This document shows positions 23,312-35,667 of a DNA stretch of 64,000 nt, piece after piece. This DNA comes from Nicotiana tabacum (Eukaryota > Streptophyta > Magnoliopsida > Solanales > Solanaceae). The stretch spans positions 65,893,153-65,957,152 of the forward strand of contig NC_134081.1 of the NCBI RefSeq assembly GCF_000715075.1. Reading direction: 5' to 3'. The translations under genes were made by a program, and so were the position numbers. Every line of letters begins with the position of its first letter. The first letter of the stretch is position 1. The notes beneath the pieces are model-generated. The model made no database searches and was not told where the DNA came from. It was given only the letters and a program-made list of their open reading frames with translations.

Positions 23312-23313
23312 GC

Positions 23314-25934
23314 TGTCACGACCCAATTCCCACTATAGGTCGTGATGGCGCCCAATGTCGCCGCTAGGCAAGCCAACGGTGAACTATCCATGTAAATGTT
23401 CATTTTAATATTTTTAAAGTCATTGAATTTTATTTAATAAGAGAACGATTAATAGGTGATTTTAGTAATGTAAAGCATGAAATAAATGAAAGAGTGAAGT
23501 AATGAATTTGATAATCAAAACCATAGAATATCTACTAGAATCTCCCAAAATCCGGTGTCACAAGTGCATGAGCAAACTAGTAGAATATACAAAACCCCCT
23601 ATACTACTTTTAGGAGTAAGATAAACAGAAAAAATAAATACAACAAGAAGAGACTCTGGGCGCTGCAGAACGTATATAGAGAGAAGCTCATTACAAAGTC
23701 TCCGGGTAGCGGGGGTATGAACGGCCGCTAGATGCACCTGCCTCATATCCTGAACGATTAGTGCAGAAGAGTAGCGTGAGTACATAAACAACATGTACCC
23801 ATAAAGCATCTAGTCTAACCTCGAAGAAATAGTGACAAAGGGTCGACATCGACACTTAATAAGGGTCAATAAATAAAGTAAAAAAATTATAAATAGTCAT
23901 GGAATACATCACTAATAACGAATTAATGAACAATAAATAAGAGCCATCAAGTAATTGTAAATTCTCAAGTCATGGAAGAAATTTTGAGTAATCGGACTCC
24001 GAGCAATATCACGCACGATTTATGCCATGGTCGTATGGCTCAATCCAGAATAGTGTGTACATTGTCGAGGTTCGACCGGCGCGAACCATAGATGTATCTA
24101 TTATATTGTCGAGATATTCGGCCCGATCCTCAAGAACAGAGAATACTCTACGAACTCTGATTAACGGCTACTACAAGAATAATACACATGGAGGCATAAT
24201 TTTAACTAACGGGCAAGTAACCCGCCAAAATAAAAAGTAATGAAGCTCGGTCTTTACAAATCCTTTATCCAATATCAAATATAATTTATGTAATAAAACT
24301 ACCAAGTTGAGTACAAATAATACAAGTAATACATGGTAGAGTCCTAAACTACCCGGACATAAGCATGATTTTAGCTACATGCAGACTCTCGTCACATCGT
24401 GCGCACGTAGTACTCACAATTATTAGCAAATAATCATTTATAGCTCCTACAGAGAAAATTCCATCTTAGAAGGTTAGGCAAGAGACTTACCTTGTTTTCA
24501 AGTTCTCTTCCCGGTCCACAATTCACATTAAATCCTCAAATTGGTGCCACGCAATTCGAAACTAGCAAAATATTGTATAAATTAATCAATATATTCTCAA
24601 AAGTTTATAATTTAACTATTAGCATAATTACCCAACCCAAATTAGAAGATTCCTAGAATTCACCCATGCGCCCACGTGCCCGGATTCCTAAAATACTTGT
24701 GAATAAAAGTTACCCATAACCTCACGAACCCAAACATATGATTTCTACTCAATTCCATAAATATATTCGTGGTCTAATCACATTTTTGTCAAAACCTAGA
24801 TTTTGCAAACTCCTAAAATATCCACATTTTACATGTTAAAATTTACCCATAATCTATGTATTAAACTTACATTGGGTAGGAATTACTTACCTTCAATAAA
24901 TAGGTGAAAACTCCTCTCCAAGAAGCTCCAAAACTGGCCAAGGGAAATGAAAATTAGAGAAAATGGCCTAAGTCCTGTTTTAATAAAGTCACTACCCAGA
25001 TTTTTCCTTCTTCGCGATCACGACAATAGCCTCCCGATCGTGAAGGCAAAGCGGCCAACGGCTGAAACATTCCACATTGCGAATGCGACCCAAGCCTTGC
25101 GAATGCAAAGGCTTGCCTTATCTAATAGCGTGCCACCCCTTAGTGGTCCTAAGCTTCACGACTGCGATCTTCTTTGGGCGAACGCGAAAAACAAATTTCC
25201 TCAGAAAAAATTTCCTTCATCGCGAACGCGAGTCCTTCTCCGCGTTTGCAAAGAAGGAAACCAGAATAGCAGATAGCATATTTTTGAACACAACTCCGGG
25301 TGGTCCGAAACTCACCCGAGCCACCCGGGACCCCGTCCAAATGAACCAACAAGTCCATAAATATAATAGGACCTGAACATGTAAAACAACAACGAAACTA
25401 AGAATCGCATCCGAAAACCAAATTGGATCAACTTATGAACTTCAAACTTCTCAACTAACTCCAAACGCGCCGAAACATACTTAGACTACTCGGAATGACA
25501 CTGAACTTTGTGTACAAAACATAAATCACCATACGGAACTATTCCCATGTTTGAAATCCCAAATGAACCTCGATAACACCAAAGTCTACTCCAAACCAAA
25601 TTTAAAAAACTTAAAAACCTTCAATATACCAACTTTCAACATTAAGCGTCGTAACGCTCTTGGATTATCCAAAAGTTGATACAAACACACAACCAAGTCC
25701 AAAATCATCATACAAACCTATTGGAACCATCAAATCCTGGTTTCGAGGTTGTTTACTCAAAATATTGATTTAAGTCAAACTTGGCCATCCTAGGCCACTA
25801 TTAAGGAACTAAGTGTTTCGATTTCAACCTGAACCCTTCCAAACCTAAACTAATCATTCCCGCAAGTCATATACGGGAGTCTTAATTAGGGGAACGAGGA
25901 CCTAAAAAGAAAAATGACCAGTCGGGTTGTTACA
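23314..25934 (-). mobile_element. Element C 5' LTR (2621 bp)
   Basis: It starts TGTAACAACCCGACTGG at 25934 and ends GGGTCGTGACA at 23314. Landmarks in LTR order: CGC-N4-GCG cluster 25250-25013, donor-like GT at 24890 and 24490 (exactly 400 bp apart), and a degenerate repeat region about 24150-24010. Confidence 0.88.
25013..25250 (-). repeat. CGC-N4-GCG word cluster in LTR C, decayed
   Basis: There is one exact word at 25221 (sense core GTTC). One-mismatch or two-mismatch words lie at 25013, 25079, 25178 and 25241. Most losses look like C-to-T or G-to-A changes. It starts about 0.7 kb from the LTR start. Confidence 0.65.
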
Positions 25935-26176
25935 ACACTAATTTGTGTAAGGTTTTGGATTGATGGGGTTATAGGGGTTCAAAGAAAAGGGAGGAGAGAA
26001 ATAGGAAAGGAAGGCAGCCGTTGCAGCCGTTCAAGGTGTAAAATTATTAGGGTTAGGCCGTCTCTAAGATTAAAAGTGAAGGGCGGAATCTGGGCCGTTG
26101 GATCTTTTTATGAACGCCCCTGATATTTTAGAAGATAGAAATTAATAAAATGGGCTATTATGATCAAACGATGGCC

Positions 26177-26197
26177 GTTGGATCTGTGTGATCCAAC
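26177..26197. repeat. Perfect 8-bp stem hairpin in LTR A
   Basis: GTTGGATC, a 5-base loop, then GATCCAAC. GGCCGTTGGATC-like words occur three times between 26090 and 26270. The stem lies about 750 bp from the LTR start. Confidence 0.7.
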
Positions 26198-27212
26198 CGT
26201 TGCGATGGGGTCTGGCAAGGGTTTTAAAAAGAAAAGGGAAAACCGAGATCGATTATGGGCCGTTGATTAATTGGATCAATGCTCCAGATTCATTTGTGCT
26301 TCTCTTGTGAGTGTAGAAGTGGGTGATGTGGCTCAACGCCATTGGCTCTCAGGGATTGGCGTAGATTGCCAAAGTGGATAAGGAGGTGGGTCCGTACCGG
26401 GCCAAAGGTGTATTGGGCTTCTGTATTGGGCCAAATCAGTTGGTATTTGATTTAAATTGCGACCACATTGCATTTAATTAGATAATTGCAATTATAGCCT
26501 TTTGAACTTTTAACCCTTTTGAAGATTAACTCAATTATACTTAATTAATTCTAAATAAATGTGATAAAATATTATCATCAAATACATTATAAATTACTGT
26601 AATTAATTAGTTATGAATTTAAACACTTTATTTACTAACTTATGAAACTAATTTTGGATTCATTAAAATGATAAGCGTTATAATTATAAATCATAGATTA
26701 ATTCATTAAACTTATTGCAATGCTTGCTTATTAAAATATAAAGGTGATTTTATAATTCCAAATAATAGGGGTAATATAATTCATAAATATTTAATACAAA
26801 ATTATTATTTTAACATGACTATTTATATGAAACTAGCTATTATTGATTAGAAAATATTTTACCACATTTATTGCAAATTATTAAGCATAAAAAATTTAAC
26901 TTTAAAAGGGATGGTCAAAATTGGTCGTCAACACTTGGTTGGACTCCGAATGAAGTAGAGTCTTACATATCCTTTGCTGAATGATAACCTCGTCTACTAT
27001 GAGGACTCGTCAAACTGACTATCTACACCTGCTGGCATGAATGCAGCATCCACAACAAAAAAGATATCAATACGAATAATATACCAAGTATGTAAGGCAG
27101 AACTGAAACATAACAATAAGTCAACATCAATGAGAGAGATATAAGAATCAACCTGAACCTCTGAAGTGCCACTGAGGGCCATGATATACATACTAATTAT
27201 ACTTATATATTT

Positions 27213-27384
27213 TTTTTGATAAGGTAAATTGTATTAATCAAAAGGGAGAGAACTCCCGTGTACACGAAGTATACCCAAGACGTAGAGAATTTACATCAGA
27301 ACATGATTCTCTATAAAAGACGCCCAATCTTCTATACAAGTAGGGGCTAAATGAGTGCACCAAAAAGCGATCAAAGATAAAAGC
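27213..27384 (-). mobile_element. Possible LINE 3' tail with poly(A)
   Basis: Read on the minus strand this ends in an AT-rich region and TACCTTATCAAAAAAAA at about 27213, the usual tail of plant L1-like elements. It interrupts LTR E sequence that is continuous at 40590. No reverse transcriptase is retained. The neighbouring minisatellite may be part of the same insertion. Confidence 0.4.
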
Positions 27385-27811
27385 CGTAGCTCGGTGGTAA
27401 ATGCATAACTTCCCAACCGGCCATAGCTCGATGCTAAATTCATGACTGCCCGACGAGCCATAAATCGGTGGTAAATGCGTAACTTCCCAACCGGTCGTAA
27501 CTCGGTGGTAAATGCATAACTGCCGAACTGGGTGTAGCTCGATGGTAAATGCATGACTGCCCGACCGGCCATAGCTCGGTGGTGAATACGTAACTTCTCA
27601 ACCGGTCATAGCTCGGTGGTAAATGCATGACTGCCCGACTAGCCGTAGCTCATTGTAAATGCGTAACTGCCCAACCGGCCGTAGCTCGGTGGTATATGCA
27701 TGACTGCCTGATTGGCCATAGCTCAGTAGTAAATGTGTAACTGCCCAACCGACAACAGTTCATTGGTAAATGCATGACTGCCTGACCGGCTGTAGCTCGG
27801 TGGTAAATGCG
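27385..27811 (+). repeat. 37-bp minisatellite, 11.5 copies, with dimeric pattern
   Basis: Units start at 27385 and then every 37 bp (one unit of 36). The consensus begins (C)RTAGCTCGGTGGTAAATGC. Units alternate between TAACTTCCCAACC-like and TGACTGCCCGACC-like second halves, in the order a-b-a-a-b-a-b-a-b-a-b, so a 74-bp dimer is the repeating unit over most of the array. The TAGCTCGGTGG core resembles a tRNA A box, but no B box or acceptor stem was seen. Confidence 0.92.
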
Positions 27812-29621
27812 TATATAATGTCACTACTCATTTATATATATACCTACAATGCATGAAGAACCTTTTACTATAATTAGGATATCTTTTGGAATGACCTATA
27901 GTGGTTCACCCTCCATTTACATTATGAACATTAACATCTTTATCGTATGCCTCAATTGGGACCTAGGAACATACTTAGACATGCTTTGAACTACACTTCA
28001 CATGAATGAATAACGTAGACATCCTTAACTAATAAGAGAAGAACCATTTTTGGAATAACATTACATTTATATTTCATTACTTAGATCATGCCAAAAGAAG
28101 GAAGGATTTGCCGTAACATACCCTCAACCTACATCAAGGTATTATATCTATGGTTAACACCACGAAAGAACTCAAAACACATTTCTAAACTAGTAGCTCT
28201 CTTATAAAAATTGTCCAGTACTTCCCCTATATTTCCTTACTTCCCCGAATTCAAAACAGCACCAAACAACAACATCAACAATATCAAATAATAGTAAAAC
28301 AAGCGGCAAGCCCAGTTTATGATTAAACAAGTAAAGTTTTAAACCTCTTATTCCTTATAGAATTTATTAAAAACATTAACCACAATGTATTCAATTATCC
28401 CTATTGATTTTCAGCCACAATACCACTTTAAAACAACCCCATAACAGTCTCACAAGTTTAGCAACTCAATATGGATTTTGTAGATTATTAAAATATGATT
28501 CCGACTTATTTTCTTCTTTCAATTCAAGCAACACAACCAACAATACATAATTAAGTCACTTCTCATGTAAACCAACCATGAATTCAACTTATAAATAAGT
28601 TCACAACACCCCAGCATAGACGCAATAACAACAGCATGCTAATACTTTCAAAACTTACAAGTTATAGTCCTTATAACCGAGCTACAACTCGTAGAAGCTT
28701 AAACAAGGGAAAGAGACTCACCTTGGGCCGATCATATGTAGTTGAAACATAGGTCCTATTCACGAGAGAAAAACATCCAACGCAGCTACAAGAAATAGGA
28801 AGAGAAACTAGGAAGCAGTCCGAGTTTCTTCGCCATTAGAATCACTTGTAACTTTCGGAATCGCTTAGGGTTTGATGGAACTTTTGGGAGAGGAGTTGTA
28901 AGGGTTTTTCTCTGATGTTTTACTCAGGATATTATGTTGAAAATATGAGAGAATCAGCCCATACAAAGGGCCCCTTGGCCGCACTCAATCTTTTCCTTTT
29001 TGGGGATTTATTTTGTCCCTTCATTTATGCAAGTAGGTGACGCACCTACTTGTCACCTACCAGTCCACGCATTTTTACGAAAATATAAATATCTCTTGAC
29101 TCAGATGTCGCATTAATGAGAGCTTTAATGTATTGGAAACTAGACTCATAGACCTTTAATTTGGTGGGTGAATCACTTTGTAACAACAAGTATATTGGGA
29201 AAAAACTCATTAATATTACACCCAAATTTCAATAAAATTTATGAATATAATGTGTGACGACTTTCGTCGACTTTTATTCCATAACTCACTTGACTTCAAA
29301 ACTTAATAAACGACTATCATACTGCAAAAATACATCATACCATCACCTTCTTATCAGGTTATTCACCCTAGTCTTACCCTAAAAGTATGGGTTATAATAT
29401 TCCCAACTTGCCGACGTTCGACGAAACTTATTTTCTTCTATTCGTTTAGCTTTTAAACCTTCCAACATTCTTGGTACTTGCTGATCATGATAAAAAATAT
29501 TTGAAAACTCCAAGGTAACTTAATTAACATACTTTATATACTTTTAAAGAGGATCTCATTTCCGAGCTTATGTCGATTGACTTACGAGGTACTTTTACGT
29601 ACGAAAACATAAGGTGTAACA

Positions 29622-29637
29622 TCATTCCCCCTTTTGG
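29622..29637 (-). other. Element E polypurine tract
   Basis: The minus strand reads CCAAAAGGGGGAATGA immediately before the LTR start TGTTACACC. It primes plus-strand DNA synthesis and fixes the 3' LTR border. Confidence 0.75.
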
Positions 29638-30034
29638 AACATTTGTCCTCGAATGTTGGCTGATGCGCTTATAAGTCTCAAAACCTACGGTTGTTACAAA
29701 TACTTTACTACTTTCCTTGCCATCTAGGTTACTGTTTTGCAAATAAATCCCAATGTCAGGGTATTCCTCCCTTTAGGCCTCAATCTTAGACCATGACCTG
29801 TAGTCGAAATTCAATCTCATAATTGTTGCTATCTTCTGTCATGTAGTCTATACGACTCTGTCCTTGTACACGCGCTTATGCGACTCTTCTTTCCTTATTC
29901 CTCCAGCTTTTATCCAATCTCTAGACCTCACTTTGTGAACATATGCATAACTATGACAAGTTGTTCATCTAGACATCTATAGGTGTATTGAATTTCTTCG
30001 TTTGGTACTTTGTCGAACATACGACTATTGCTAT
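29638..30034 (-). mobile_element. Element E internal region, part 2
   Basis: This untranslated 3' portion of the interior holds CGAGGACAAATGTTCC-type sequence close to the polypurine tract, a common tail of gypsy interiors. No open frame is recognised. It was continuous with 38710 before D inserted. Confidence 0.6.
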
Positions 30035-31985
30035 TGTAAAGACCCAAATGGTCGTATTGAGATCTAACGCGTCATTCGGTAGGTTGAGGCCTTGAGTAGC
30101 TTCACTTCATGTGTGATGACTTGTACGCATTGTCGGAATTGAATTTCGGGAAGTTTAAAGTTGTTTTGGAAGGAAAAATCTAAATTTGGAAGCTATAAGT
30201 AAGAAGAGTTTACTAAGGTTTGAATACCTCAGAATCGGGATTTGAAAGTCCCAATAGGTTCTTATGATGATTTCGAATTTGGGCGTATGTTCGGGTTGAG
30301 TATCGGGTGGTCTGGGAGTCTTTCGGCTCTTATTATGGAAAGTTGACATTTTAAAAGTTTTAGAATTTTCATAAGTTTGATTTGATGTGGATTTTGATGT
30401 TATCGATATCTGTTTGAGGTTCCAAGCCTTGGAATTGGTTCGTATCATGATTTATAACTTGTACGTAAAGTTTGGCATTATTCCGTAATGTTTAAGTATG
30501 AATCGGACGCGTTCGTTGAAGTTTATAAGTTTAAAAGTTTAAAGAAAGATTTCAATCATCGATTCGTGATTTTATTATTAGTTGATGTGATTTTAGGCTT
30601 CGAGCGAGTTCATATGATGTTTTAGGACTTGTTGGTATGTTTGCTTGAGGTCCCGGGGGCCTCGAATTGATTTTGGATGGTTAACGGATTGAAATTTGAC
30701 TTGGGGGATTTGCCAAAGTTGATGTCATTACTGTTGCTAGTTTCCCTGTACGCGATTGCGAGTGGAAGTCCGATATCGCAAAGAGTTGTTTGGTGTGACT
30801 GGTGAAAATTTTCTATGCGATCGAAATGCTGTGGTTAGTTGTACTACGCGTACGCGAGGGTGCTACCGCATTCGCGAAGAAGGAAGGAGGGGTGGCCTGA
30901 TGCTACACGTATGTTCATTGCTATCGCGTGAGGAGGGGTGCGATAGCAAAGAGTTAAATCCATGTGCATCTCATTCGTGCTTGGATTTTTGAGTTCGCGA
31001 TGGGTTAATTTTTGGCAGCTTAAATTTGTGCTCCACAATCGCGAATAAGAACGACCTAGGCAGACTTGCTTTAAATCAGGATTTTTGCTCATTTCACTCA
31101 TTCCTCTTTTGCTTGAGCGATTTTTGGGGCGATTTGGAGGAGTCATTTTCATCATCATTCTTGAGGTAAGAGATTTCAAAAACTGTGAGTTAAATATGTG
31201 GTTTATATATGGATTTAAACATGAAAATTAGTCGAATTTTGGGATTTTGGTAGAAAACCTAGAATTTATTATTTTTGGTTTTTGACCACGAAATTGGACG
31301 TGGAATTTGGAATAAATTATATATTTGACTTCGTGGTGTTATAAGTAAAGTTTATCTTAGAAGACGTTCAGAATACGGGCACGTGGGCTCGGGGGTTGAC
31401 TTTTTTTACTTTTCGAGCGGAGTTGGGAATCATTATCAATTGTTAAATTGTTATTATTGGAGTATATTTTTATTTGTTTTCACGATGTTTTGACTAGTTT
31501 TGGATCTATGGGCTTTGGGTTCAAAGTGTTGGAGAGCCGTTGGGGCCGGTTATGGAACTTCGGAGCGAGGTAAGTCTCTTGTCTAACCCTGTGAGGGGAA
31601 ATTTATCCCGTAGGTGCTATATCCATATGTGCTACATGTTGTGGGAGCTATGCATGTATGATCTGATGAGTGTCCGTGTGTATGCTAGAATTCCTGATTA
31701 TGTCCGGGTAGACTTAGGTTCATGCCATACTATAATTGTACTATTTGAGTTATATTTGCTCGTTTAATTCCTATATTTCACATTATGACTTGAGACTAGA
31801 ATCGCATAGGGTGATAGACTCACTATTGTAGAAATGTGATGAGCTACTTTATAACCCGCAGAATAATCTGTGCTTCTCTTATGAATTCTTCCCGTATTGT
31901 GCGTTTTCATCAAAACCTTTCCTTAAAGTTCATAACTCACACGTTTATTCATGAGTGGGGTCAAGGACTCGTTAAAGCTTCTTAT
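30035..31985 (+). mobile_element. Element D 5' LTR, 3'-truncated
   Basis: It begins TGTAAAGACCCAAATGGTCG and follows the 3' LTR until about 31985, where homology stops inside the AAAGCTTCTT stretch. Landmarks: word cluster 30751-30876, donor-like GT at 31166 and 31570 (404 bp apart). Confidence 0.8.
30751..30876 (+). repeat. CGC-N4-GCG word cluster in D 5' LTR
   Basis: Exact words start at 30751 (core GATT), 30847 (GTAC) and 30867 (ATTC). One- and two-mismatch words extend to about 31045. The cluster starts 716 bp from the LTR start. Confidence 0.85.
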
Positions 31986-33715
31986 TCTAATACGGTAGGG
32001 TGATTGTTTATGTGTCGAGGCAGTAAATGACTCGAAAGGAGGATTTCTCAGTGCATGGATTAGAGGTTCGACATTTAATTCCAGCGGAGGAAAGGAAATC
32101 GGACAATGGATGTTCCGGCTTTGGTTGATGGGGTAATGAGACTTGTTATTTTTTTAGCATGGTAAAATTCTCATTGGTGATGTAGTTTCATCATCCTTGT
32201 TTGAACGCATTAAGGTTCGCCGGTGTTATGGTCCTCTTTGATTTGCCCTTGCGGCAGGGTATTGTAAAATGGTGCCTGTGAAGCGGTTGTCAGAGATGGC
32301 GGTGTGTGGCGTTTTCAGAATCGAATCGCTGCTTCTAATACCGATGGCTCGAGAAAGATAATCTTCGAGGAGGTTGAGTTAGTGGCAATTTATTTGTTTA
32401 GGTTCTATAGAGATGGGTTTTGATTTGAGGCAGCATTTGGGCAGCGAAGGATAAGGAAGGACATGGTGGGAGGTGTCTTGCAGTGATTAAATTGCTAGCA
32501 GGTCAAGTATGAACAACATAGGTTGAAAAGTTGCTTGAGGAGATAGGTTAACCAAAGTGGGAGTGGCAGAGTTGCGTATAGATTCTGTGGTAGGATAGCC
32601 ACGTGCCTTGAGATAGTTTAGGGCGATTTGGGAATCATGGTGGGCAGTGACTAAGTCTATAGATTTTATTTGGAATGGTGGATACTATGTCGAGGAAGGT
32701 TGAATATGATGGAAAGAAGTTTGCTTGGAGTGTTTAGGGGTGTAAGAGCTTGATTATCATTATGGGATACGATGTGACTTTGAGTTTGGAATGTATTGTC
32801 GACTTTCAATTGATGTCAATGGGAAATGAACAGACGTGTACGGTTGGTGGACGGGCATGGGCTCAGGAGGGTTTATTGATTTCGTAGTAGTTGTAACCAG
32901 TGCAGCATCATTGGAAGATGTTGGTATGGAATTCCACAGGTGGGTTATCTCCTATGAGCATGTTACTGGTTGCGCAATTTTGATGAATTTTCTACGAAGA
33001 GTTCTACTTAATACCCAGCACAAGGTCGAATACGCGATTGTGGCTGATAATTTGGAATGTTCATGAAAAGTTTAACAAGAGACTACGAGAAATTTGGCGG
33101 GTTTTCAGTGCGAGATCATGGTAATTGAGAAGGAGGAATCTTTGTGGGTTCTTCATTTATGTGATGGTAGCTTAAAGCTAAGTGGGGAAGCCCACCGTCT
33201 ACGATTGGATCGCGTGGTTGTCTGCTTGTGCGGTTTTTGGTTATCGGTGCATTGGTGGATTATTTATGACTAAAAAAAGAAAACATCAGGGGTAATTTGA
33301 TCAAAGAACTTGATAAATGTTTGCTATATTTGGTCTTATCGATTCATGTGCAGGCTTTTGGTAAGACTCAGAGTTTATGCTTCTTACGTATGTGATGTAC
33401 GAGGAAAAAGAATTAATATGGTTGCTTCTTCGGGAGTGTTCGTATGATAACAGAGCGTTGGAGTTTGATTATATTCAGGACCAGGTCAGAGTGGGTGACT
33501 CTCAATAATGGTTCTAGTGGGTTCAGGAATTTAAGTGCAGTGCGTAAGAATTTTTGGTTCGTTGTGTGGTTAAGGATTGAGTTTTTCCAGTGGGTTATGA
33601 AAGGGACTTGGAGTGTTCTATGTTATAATCGGGTCTACGGTGCAGTATTGAAGAAATAGGAGGAAACAACTTCGTATTCGTAGAGGATATTTCAGAATGG
33701 GTGTACCAGTTAGAA

Positions 33716-33856
33716 ATGTTGTTATGCGTATAAGGAGGGTGTGAGATGGTTCATGGGCACTAAGATGATGTGGTCTCGTGATCCGGTTCACTCAGTATGA
33801 GTGCTGATTGAGTTGGAGATGCTATTGTGCGTATAAGGAGGGTATGAGATGGTTCT
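33716..33856 (+). repeat. 37-bp direct repeat in D interior
   Basis: Near-identical stretches with the core GCGTATAAGGAGGGT lie at 33716-33752 and 33820-33856. They suggest an old 104-bp tandem duplication. Confidence 0.8.
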
Positions 33857-34852
33857 AAGGCAAGTCAAGAGTAAATTCGAAGAAGTTGGGTTGGTTCGAA
33901 ATGGTTTGAATCAGCGTGATTGTGGAAATGATCAGTTCCTTCAGCATGTCACGTTATGCAGGGGTTTGTAGTCGTATGTACGGGCTTGACAACCAACATA
34001 ATATGCTAGATTTGGGAGGTATTCGATTCCTATGGACTTGTTATGTCTAAGCGGATTCCGGAAGAGTTATGGTGGTTTAGACCACAACTTGAGGTTTGCA
34101 TTTTCTGCGGTTATAGGAATTCAGTTGCGTATTGCAATGGTTCTTCTGAAATGAGTTAAGTGAAAGATTTCTAGCCAATGAAGTATTTATTCTACTATTA
34201 GTTCAGGGGTTATAATGAATTCTTGTACTCTTGCGTTGCGGCATGATAGATGTAGTAAGCAGCATGGGAATTGGAAGTTGAGGATCAAGGTAGCAGCTAG
34301 GTATTGACAAGAATGCCACGAGCTCGGATGAGCAGGGAAGAATTCAGATGTTCAGAGTAAACTGGCATTTTCTTTAGTGCCACATCAGAACGGTGTCAAG
34401 TGTAAGAGGCTTTGTGTATTGATTTGCGGATTTTTGATTTGTTGTACAAAATTAGTATGGTTGGTGGTATAGATGTGCAAATTTCAGTGCCTGGTGTGGA
34501 AGGTCAGGGGAGCATATCCCACGGGGAAATTTGTATAAGTGTGACATGTTATTCACTTGATTGTTAAGGAGTGGAACCAAGTATGGAGATTCTACTACTA
34601 TCGCTAGTGTGAGAGTTATGCCTGAAAGGCCCTCTATTCATTTGGTTGTGGACTGTGGGATTTGGTCCGGATTGGACGACTGCTTGTGTGTGTCATGAAT
34701 AGGGCCATTGTGGATCCAGGAAAGGATGTTAGAAATATATGGTATGATTAGAATTAGCTTGAGGTCCGTTGGTGGGTCTGATGTGAATGTATGCTCTACG
34801 TCAGGTCAGATGTATTCATTTAGCATAGCACTGTTTATGGAGGAGTCTTCAG

Positions 34853-34910
34853 GTGTTGGATGCTATTCCCGTCGTCAGCTATCCTACGGGTGTTGGATGC
34901 TATTCCCGTA
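34853..34910 (+). repeat. 36-bp tandem duplication in D interior
   Basis: The words GTGTTGGATGCTATTCCCGT at about 34853 and again 36 bp later are identical over 20 bp. Confidence 0.85.
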
Positions 34911-35655
34911 GTTGTTGGCCGTTTTATTTGTTACGCGGGCTTTATAGCTCTTTGCTAGAGTTCGTTCTTCCCTATGGGTTATATTTGAGTTGTAGCTTGT
35001 TGGCGCAATAATGGAGTCATAGGAGATTTTAGATAGTGTTTGAGGTGTTTTATTGCCCGAGCAACTTGTACTGAGGGAGACGAGGTTATTGGACCAGAGA
35101 TTAGTACGATCGAATTTATGTAGGGTATAACAAAGAGAAAATATCGTTATTTAGTTCATAATGAGGTAATGGTTTTTGTCAGGTGGAGAGACTCCATGAT
35201 TTATTTATTTGGTAGGTGGTTATGAATTTTTGCACATCTCTTTCGTCGTGCCAGTATTGTGAGAGTTGGAACATGGCTTATATGTGTTATGAGGTGTATT
35301 GTGGCATATGATTCGTGAAATCTCAGCTATTATGGTCGGAGGATGTTATTGTGGGCAAACGACTTATGCGGTGCATGGTGTGATTTTAGCATAGGTTCAT
35401 GATCATGATTTGGTACAGTGTGTGGTGATTGATACGGTATTTGTATATTAGAATCGGGTCTCGTGGAGAATTCTGGATGTTGGAGTTTGGTTTTAAGGCT
35501 TGTTGGCTAATGCAAAAGGGAAGATCTTCAGTACGGCTCGAGTGAATATGCTCGCATAGGTTGTAGTGGCACAGGCAGGTTCACGAGGTGTTAAATAGTG
35601 ATTTTGAACAACTCCAGAACAGTTCTTGGCACGTTTGAGGACGAATATTGGTTTA

Positions 35656-35667
35656 AGTGTGGGAGAA
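35656..35667 (+). other. Element D polypurine tract
   Basis: AGTGTGGGAGAA lies directly before the LTR start TGTAACG at 35668. It shows that the downstream LTR is the 3' one and gives the element orientation. Confidence 0.85.

Larger units (their letters stand above)
19132..25934 (-). mobile_element. Element C: chromovirus (Tekay/Del-like) with internal deletions
   Basis: Order on the minus strand: 5' LTR 25934-23314, primer site, gag remnant, protease, reverse transcriptase-RNase H, integrase with chromodomain start, and only the last 374 bp of the 3' LTR. The flanks GCACT (19127-19131) and ACACT (25935-25939) form a 5-bp target duplication with one transition. It is inserted in the element A LTR, so it is younger than A. 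At least two deletions occurred after insertion: most of gag, and the chromodomain end, polypurine tract and 3' LTR body. Confidence 0.88.
15332..26933 (-). mobile_element. Element A 5' LTR (Tat/Ogre type, about 4.8 kb), split by element C
   Basis: On the minus strand it opens TGTTGACGACCAATTTTGACC at 26933 and ends GCAACAACA at 15332, beside the primer site. Element C occupies 19132-25934. Without C and its duplicated target the LTR is about 4.79 kb, within the long-LTR range of Ogre/Tat elements. It contains a T/G homopolymer junction (18039-18072), a hairpin in a GGCCGTTGGATC region (26177-26197) and the family motif GAAGGTGTTAG near 15518. No gene is seen in 15332-19131 or 25935-26933. 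Confidence 0.8.
26934..29621 (-). mobile_element. Element E 3' LTR, truncated at its 3' end
   Basis: It opens TGTTACACCTTATG at 29621 and is cut by element A at 26933. About 0.47 kb of its end, present at 39880-40335 in the other LTR, is missing. It contains a LINE-like tail and a 37-bp minisatellite (27213-27811) absent from the other LTR. One donor-like CAAGGTGAGTC lies at about 28724. The rest of 27812-29520 has no recognised feature. Confidence 0.75.
31986..35655 (+). mobile_element. Element D interior, no recognised gene
   Basis: This is 3.7 kb of GT-rich sequence with only short open frames, the longest near 75 codons, and no retroelement motif in any frame examined. It contains a pair of 37-bp near repeats 104 bp apart (33716 and 33820) and a 36-bp tandem duplication (34853-34910). 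By position it is the element interior, ending at the polypurine tract. Confidence 0.65.

Noticed and set aside
27291..27628. Repetitive open frames in the 37-bp minisatellite
   Set aside because: They are translations of the array on the minus strand. The 37-bp period changes frame every unit, and no protein pattern is recognised.
27385..27811. Tandem tRNA genes
   Set aside because: Only an A-box-like core is present. There is no B box, anticodon arm or acceptor stem.
31986..35655. Possible hidden coding gene in the D interior
   Set aside because: I looked for gag, RT (xxDD) and integrase (HHCC, GPQF) signatures in the reading frames and saw none. The longest frames are about 75 codons.
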